Positions 7,050 through 8,152 of a stretch of 8,152 bases of DNA are shown piece after piece. Position numbers and translations under genes: made by a program. Origin of the DNA: Lachnospiraceae bacterium UBA3401 (GTDB lineage Bacteria; Bacillota; Clostridia; Lachnospirales; Lachnospiraceae); contig DEPD01000127.1 of NCBI GenBank assembly GCA_002358575.1, forward strand, positions 44,091 to 52,242, read 5' to 3'. Below the pieces are notes generated by a model. The model saw nothing but the letters and a program-made list of their open reading frames with translations, did not search any database and was not told where the DNA came from. Numbering within the stretch: the stretch's first letter is position 1; each line of letters opens with the position of its first letter.

Positions 7050-7382
7050 TCAATTTGCTCTCGAAGAAATATCTTGCGTAATCTGTATCAGTTGTTTCTC
7101 TACAAATTCTAAATGCTTATTCCTGTGAGCTATGAGTCAAGCAGCTACAAAGCAAACATTAGGCGAATGTTTTGAAATACCGGCATCTTGTTGCGTTGTA
7201 AGTTTTATATTTTGTTGGTTTGCTGCGGGAGATTGACTAAAAATGGCGGTTTGACCAGAGCAATTTGGTTGACCGCTTATTTTGCATAGACTTGTGTAAA
7301 GAAAATATATTATTAAGACGATACACAAAAAGAGAAAAGATTTTCTCCTTTGCCGCTGGATATTTAGACAAGTCATTGTCAT
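7050..7382 (-). pseudogene. Small membrane-protein frame interrupted by in-frame TGA
   Basis: A minus-strand frame opens at ATG 7380-7382 and runs 81 codons to TGA at 7137-7139. It then continues in the same frame for 28 more codons (beginning LIAHRNKHLEFVEKQ) to TGA at 7050-7052. The N-terminus is basic (NIQRQRRK), followed by one hydrophobic segment at about residues 15-33 (SFLFLCIVLIIYFLYTSLC), typical of a membrane anchor or signal anchor. The rest is rich in Gln, Asn and Ser. The tail after the stop looks like an amphipathic helix. No good ribosome binding site precedes the ATG. It may be a broken gene, a short 81-aa gene with a chance extension, or no gene at all. I do not recognise a family. 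Confidence 0.3.
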
Positions 7383-7500
7383 GAGTAATTTATTAACAGT
7401 TCCTAAGTAAGAACAGTAATGTTAGCAGCCGTAAAAGTGTGATTTTTGCAAATGAAACAATAAGTTATAGAAAGCTTATGAAAAAGAAAAGAGGGAGAAT
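7383..7500. other. Intergenic region before the orphan gene
   Basis: AT-rich spacer. Candidate promoter boxes for the gene at 7501 are poor. TTGCAA (7446-7451) and TATAGA (7466-7471) are only 14 bases apart, and TTAACA (7393-7398) has only a weak TAATGT partner (7417-7422). I make no promoter call. Confidence 0.4.
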
Positions 7501-7998
7501 ATGAATCGTTGCATTATTTTATGGGCGCGATTTAGTCCGTGGTTTGTGGAGCAAGAGTTGTTTTCTGAGATCGAGAGATACTGTGCAGAATTTGGTATTT
7601 TATCACAGACTGCCTATGATGTTTTCCAAAAGAATAAATTTGCAGAAAATAGCTTATATTTTCATCATTCATATGCAGAGACAGATATACCAATTGGTCA
7701 AGAATATGAAGCGATTGCATTTAGTAAGGATTGGAGGATACAGACCAATTCTATTCAAAAGTGTCGTTCTAAGATTTTATGTTTTTTTACAGTTTTTCGG
7801 ACGCGCCCGTCAGAACAAGCGATGCGAGGACATCATGAACTAAGCTTGATACAATTTGAACATGAAATTCCACCTATGATTTATGAACTCTTTGAAATTA
7901 CAGAAAGGAAACCCTTGTCCACGTTGGAAAATAAATATATTTATCTGGGGTCAGAAGAGGAATTAAAAAAGCGTGCTTCTGAACAAGAGAAGAAATGA
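7501..7998 (+). CDS. Hypothetical protein of unknown family
   Basis: Predicted soluble protein of 165 aa that I do not recognise. It has many aromatic residues (WARFSPWFVEQELF near the N-terminus), a central FTVFRTRPSEQAMRGHHEL stretch, and a strongly charged C-terminus (SEEELKKRASEQEKK). No signal peptide, clear membrane segment or known catalytic motif is visible. The start is supported by GAGGGA (7491-7496) about four bases before the ATG. The gene stands alone. It is divergent from the minus-strand genes to its left and is followed directly by palindromic repeats. Its low GC resembles the DUF6678-like gene more than the operon, which suggests accessory DNA. Confidence 0.7.
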   Translation: MNRCIILWARFSPWFVEQELFSEIERYCAEFGILSQTAYDVFQKNKFAENSLYFHHSYAETDIPIGQEYEAIAFSKDWRIQTNSIQKCRSKILCFFTVFRTRPSEQAMRGHHELSLIQFEHEIPPMIYELFEITERKPLSTLENKYIYLGSEEELKKRASEQEKK

Positions 7999-8009
7999 TT
8001 AGAAAAAGG

Positions 8010-8152
8010 TTACAATTCACACCTGCGTCAGATTTCGTATTGATTTATGATGATTTGGTGTGAATTGCAACAATTGATGCGCACAAAATGCCACAAAGCA
8101 GGCATTTTGGCACTGGCTCCGACACCATGCAGCAAGTGCATGATGCGGGTGT
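8010..8152. repeat. Cluster of perfect inverted repeats, likely dispersed palindromic element
   Basis: Three stem-loops follow each other. The first is CAATTCACACC (8013-8023) with its exact complement at 8057-8067, 11 bp, extendable past one mismatch. The second is CAAAATGCC (8084-8092) with GGCATTTTG (8101-8109), 9 bp. The third is ACACC/GGTGT (8122-8126 with 8148-8152) with an inner ATGCA/TGCAT stem (8127-8131 with 8136-8140), running to the window edge. No T run follows any of them, so they are not plain terminators. The density suggests a repeat unit continuing outside the window. Confidence 0.5.

Noticed and set aside
7137..7139. TGA read as selenocysteine
   Set aside because: No bacterial SECIS-like hairpin is seen directly downstream, and no selenoprotein family is recognisable.
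7478..7504. Eight-codon frame (MKKKRGRI) overlapping the start of the gene at 7501 by ATGA
   Set aside because: It has no clear ribosome binding site, and its lysine-rich codons simply reflect the purine-rich ribosome binding region of the next gene.
8017..8152. Minus-strand reading frames open from the window edge (to stops at 8045-8047 and 8017-8019)
   Set aside because: Both run through strong palindromes. One is extremely cysteine-rich and neither resembles a known protein, so repeat DNA is the better explanation.
1..8152. CRISPR array, tRNA, rRNA or intact insertion sequence
   Set aside because: No direct-repeat spacing, cloverleaf or complete transposase frame was seen.

Overview
The window looks like the chromosome of a low-to-mid GC Firmicute of class Clostridia, probably Lachnospiraceae. 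The evidence is a T-box leader, strong AAGGAGG-type ribosome binding sites, sigma-A-like promoters, and an aspS-gatC-gatA-gatB gene order that is a clostridial arrangement. The assignment comes from gene content and style; no species is named.

Positions 1-5890 hold one transcription unit for tRNA-dependent transamidation. A promoter (111-139) drives a T-box riboswitch (about 201-476) whose specifier region reads GAAC. This gives overlapping codons for Glu (GAA) and Asn (AAC). Downstream are aspS (547-2283), gatC (2318-2611), gatA (2857-4302) and gatB (4369-5799), then a hairpin terminator (5866-5893). AspRS carries His31 in an RDHGG motif, the signature of non-discriminating enzymes that also charge tRNA-Asn with Asp. 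GatCAB then amidates Asp-tRNA-Asn to Asn-tRNA-Asn and Glu-tRNA-Gln to Gln-tRNA-Gln. A leader that can sense uncharged tRNA-Asn, and possibly tRNA-Glu, fits this product set exactly. The operon is tight except for an unusual 245-bp gap between gatC and gatA that contains hairpins.

Positions 5890-8152 are AT-richer and accessory in character. A minus-strand gene (6042-6746) encodes a two-part protein whose C-terminal half resembles the DUF6678 family. It has a very good promoter (6874-6903) and a structured leader. Behind that promoter, 6904-7136 has no convincing gene but contains several stem-loops, one resembling a decayed IS200/IS605-type end. Next comes a minus-strand frame for a small membrane-anchored protein interrupted by an in-frame TGA (7050-7382). 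An orphan plus-strand gene follows (7501-7998). The window ends in a cluster of perfect inverted repeats (8010-8152) that looks like a dispersed palindromic repeat.

The strongest biological point is the match between the GAAC specifier and a non-discriminating AspRS/GatCAB operon. This type of two-codon T-box has been described for Clostridium acetobutylicum, so it is a good example of a known but uncommon system. The structured segment 6916-7057 and the orphan genes beside it are the least explained parts.
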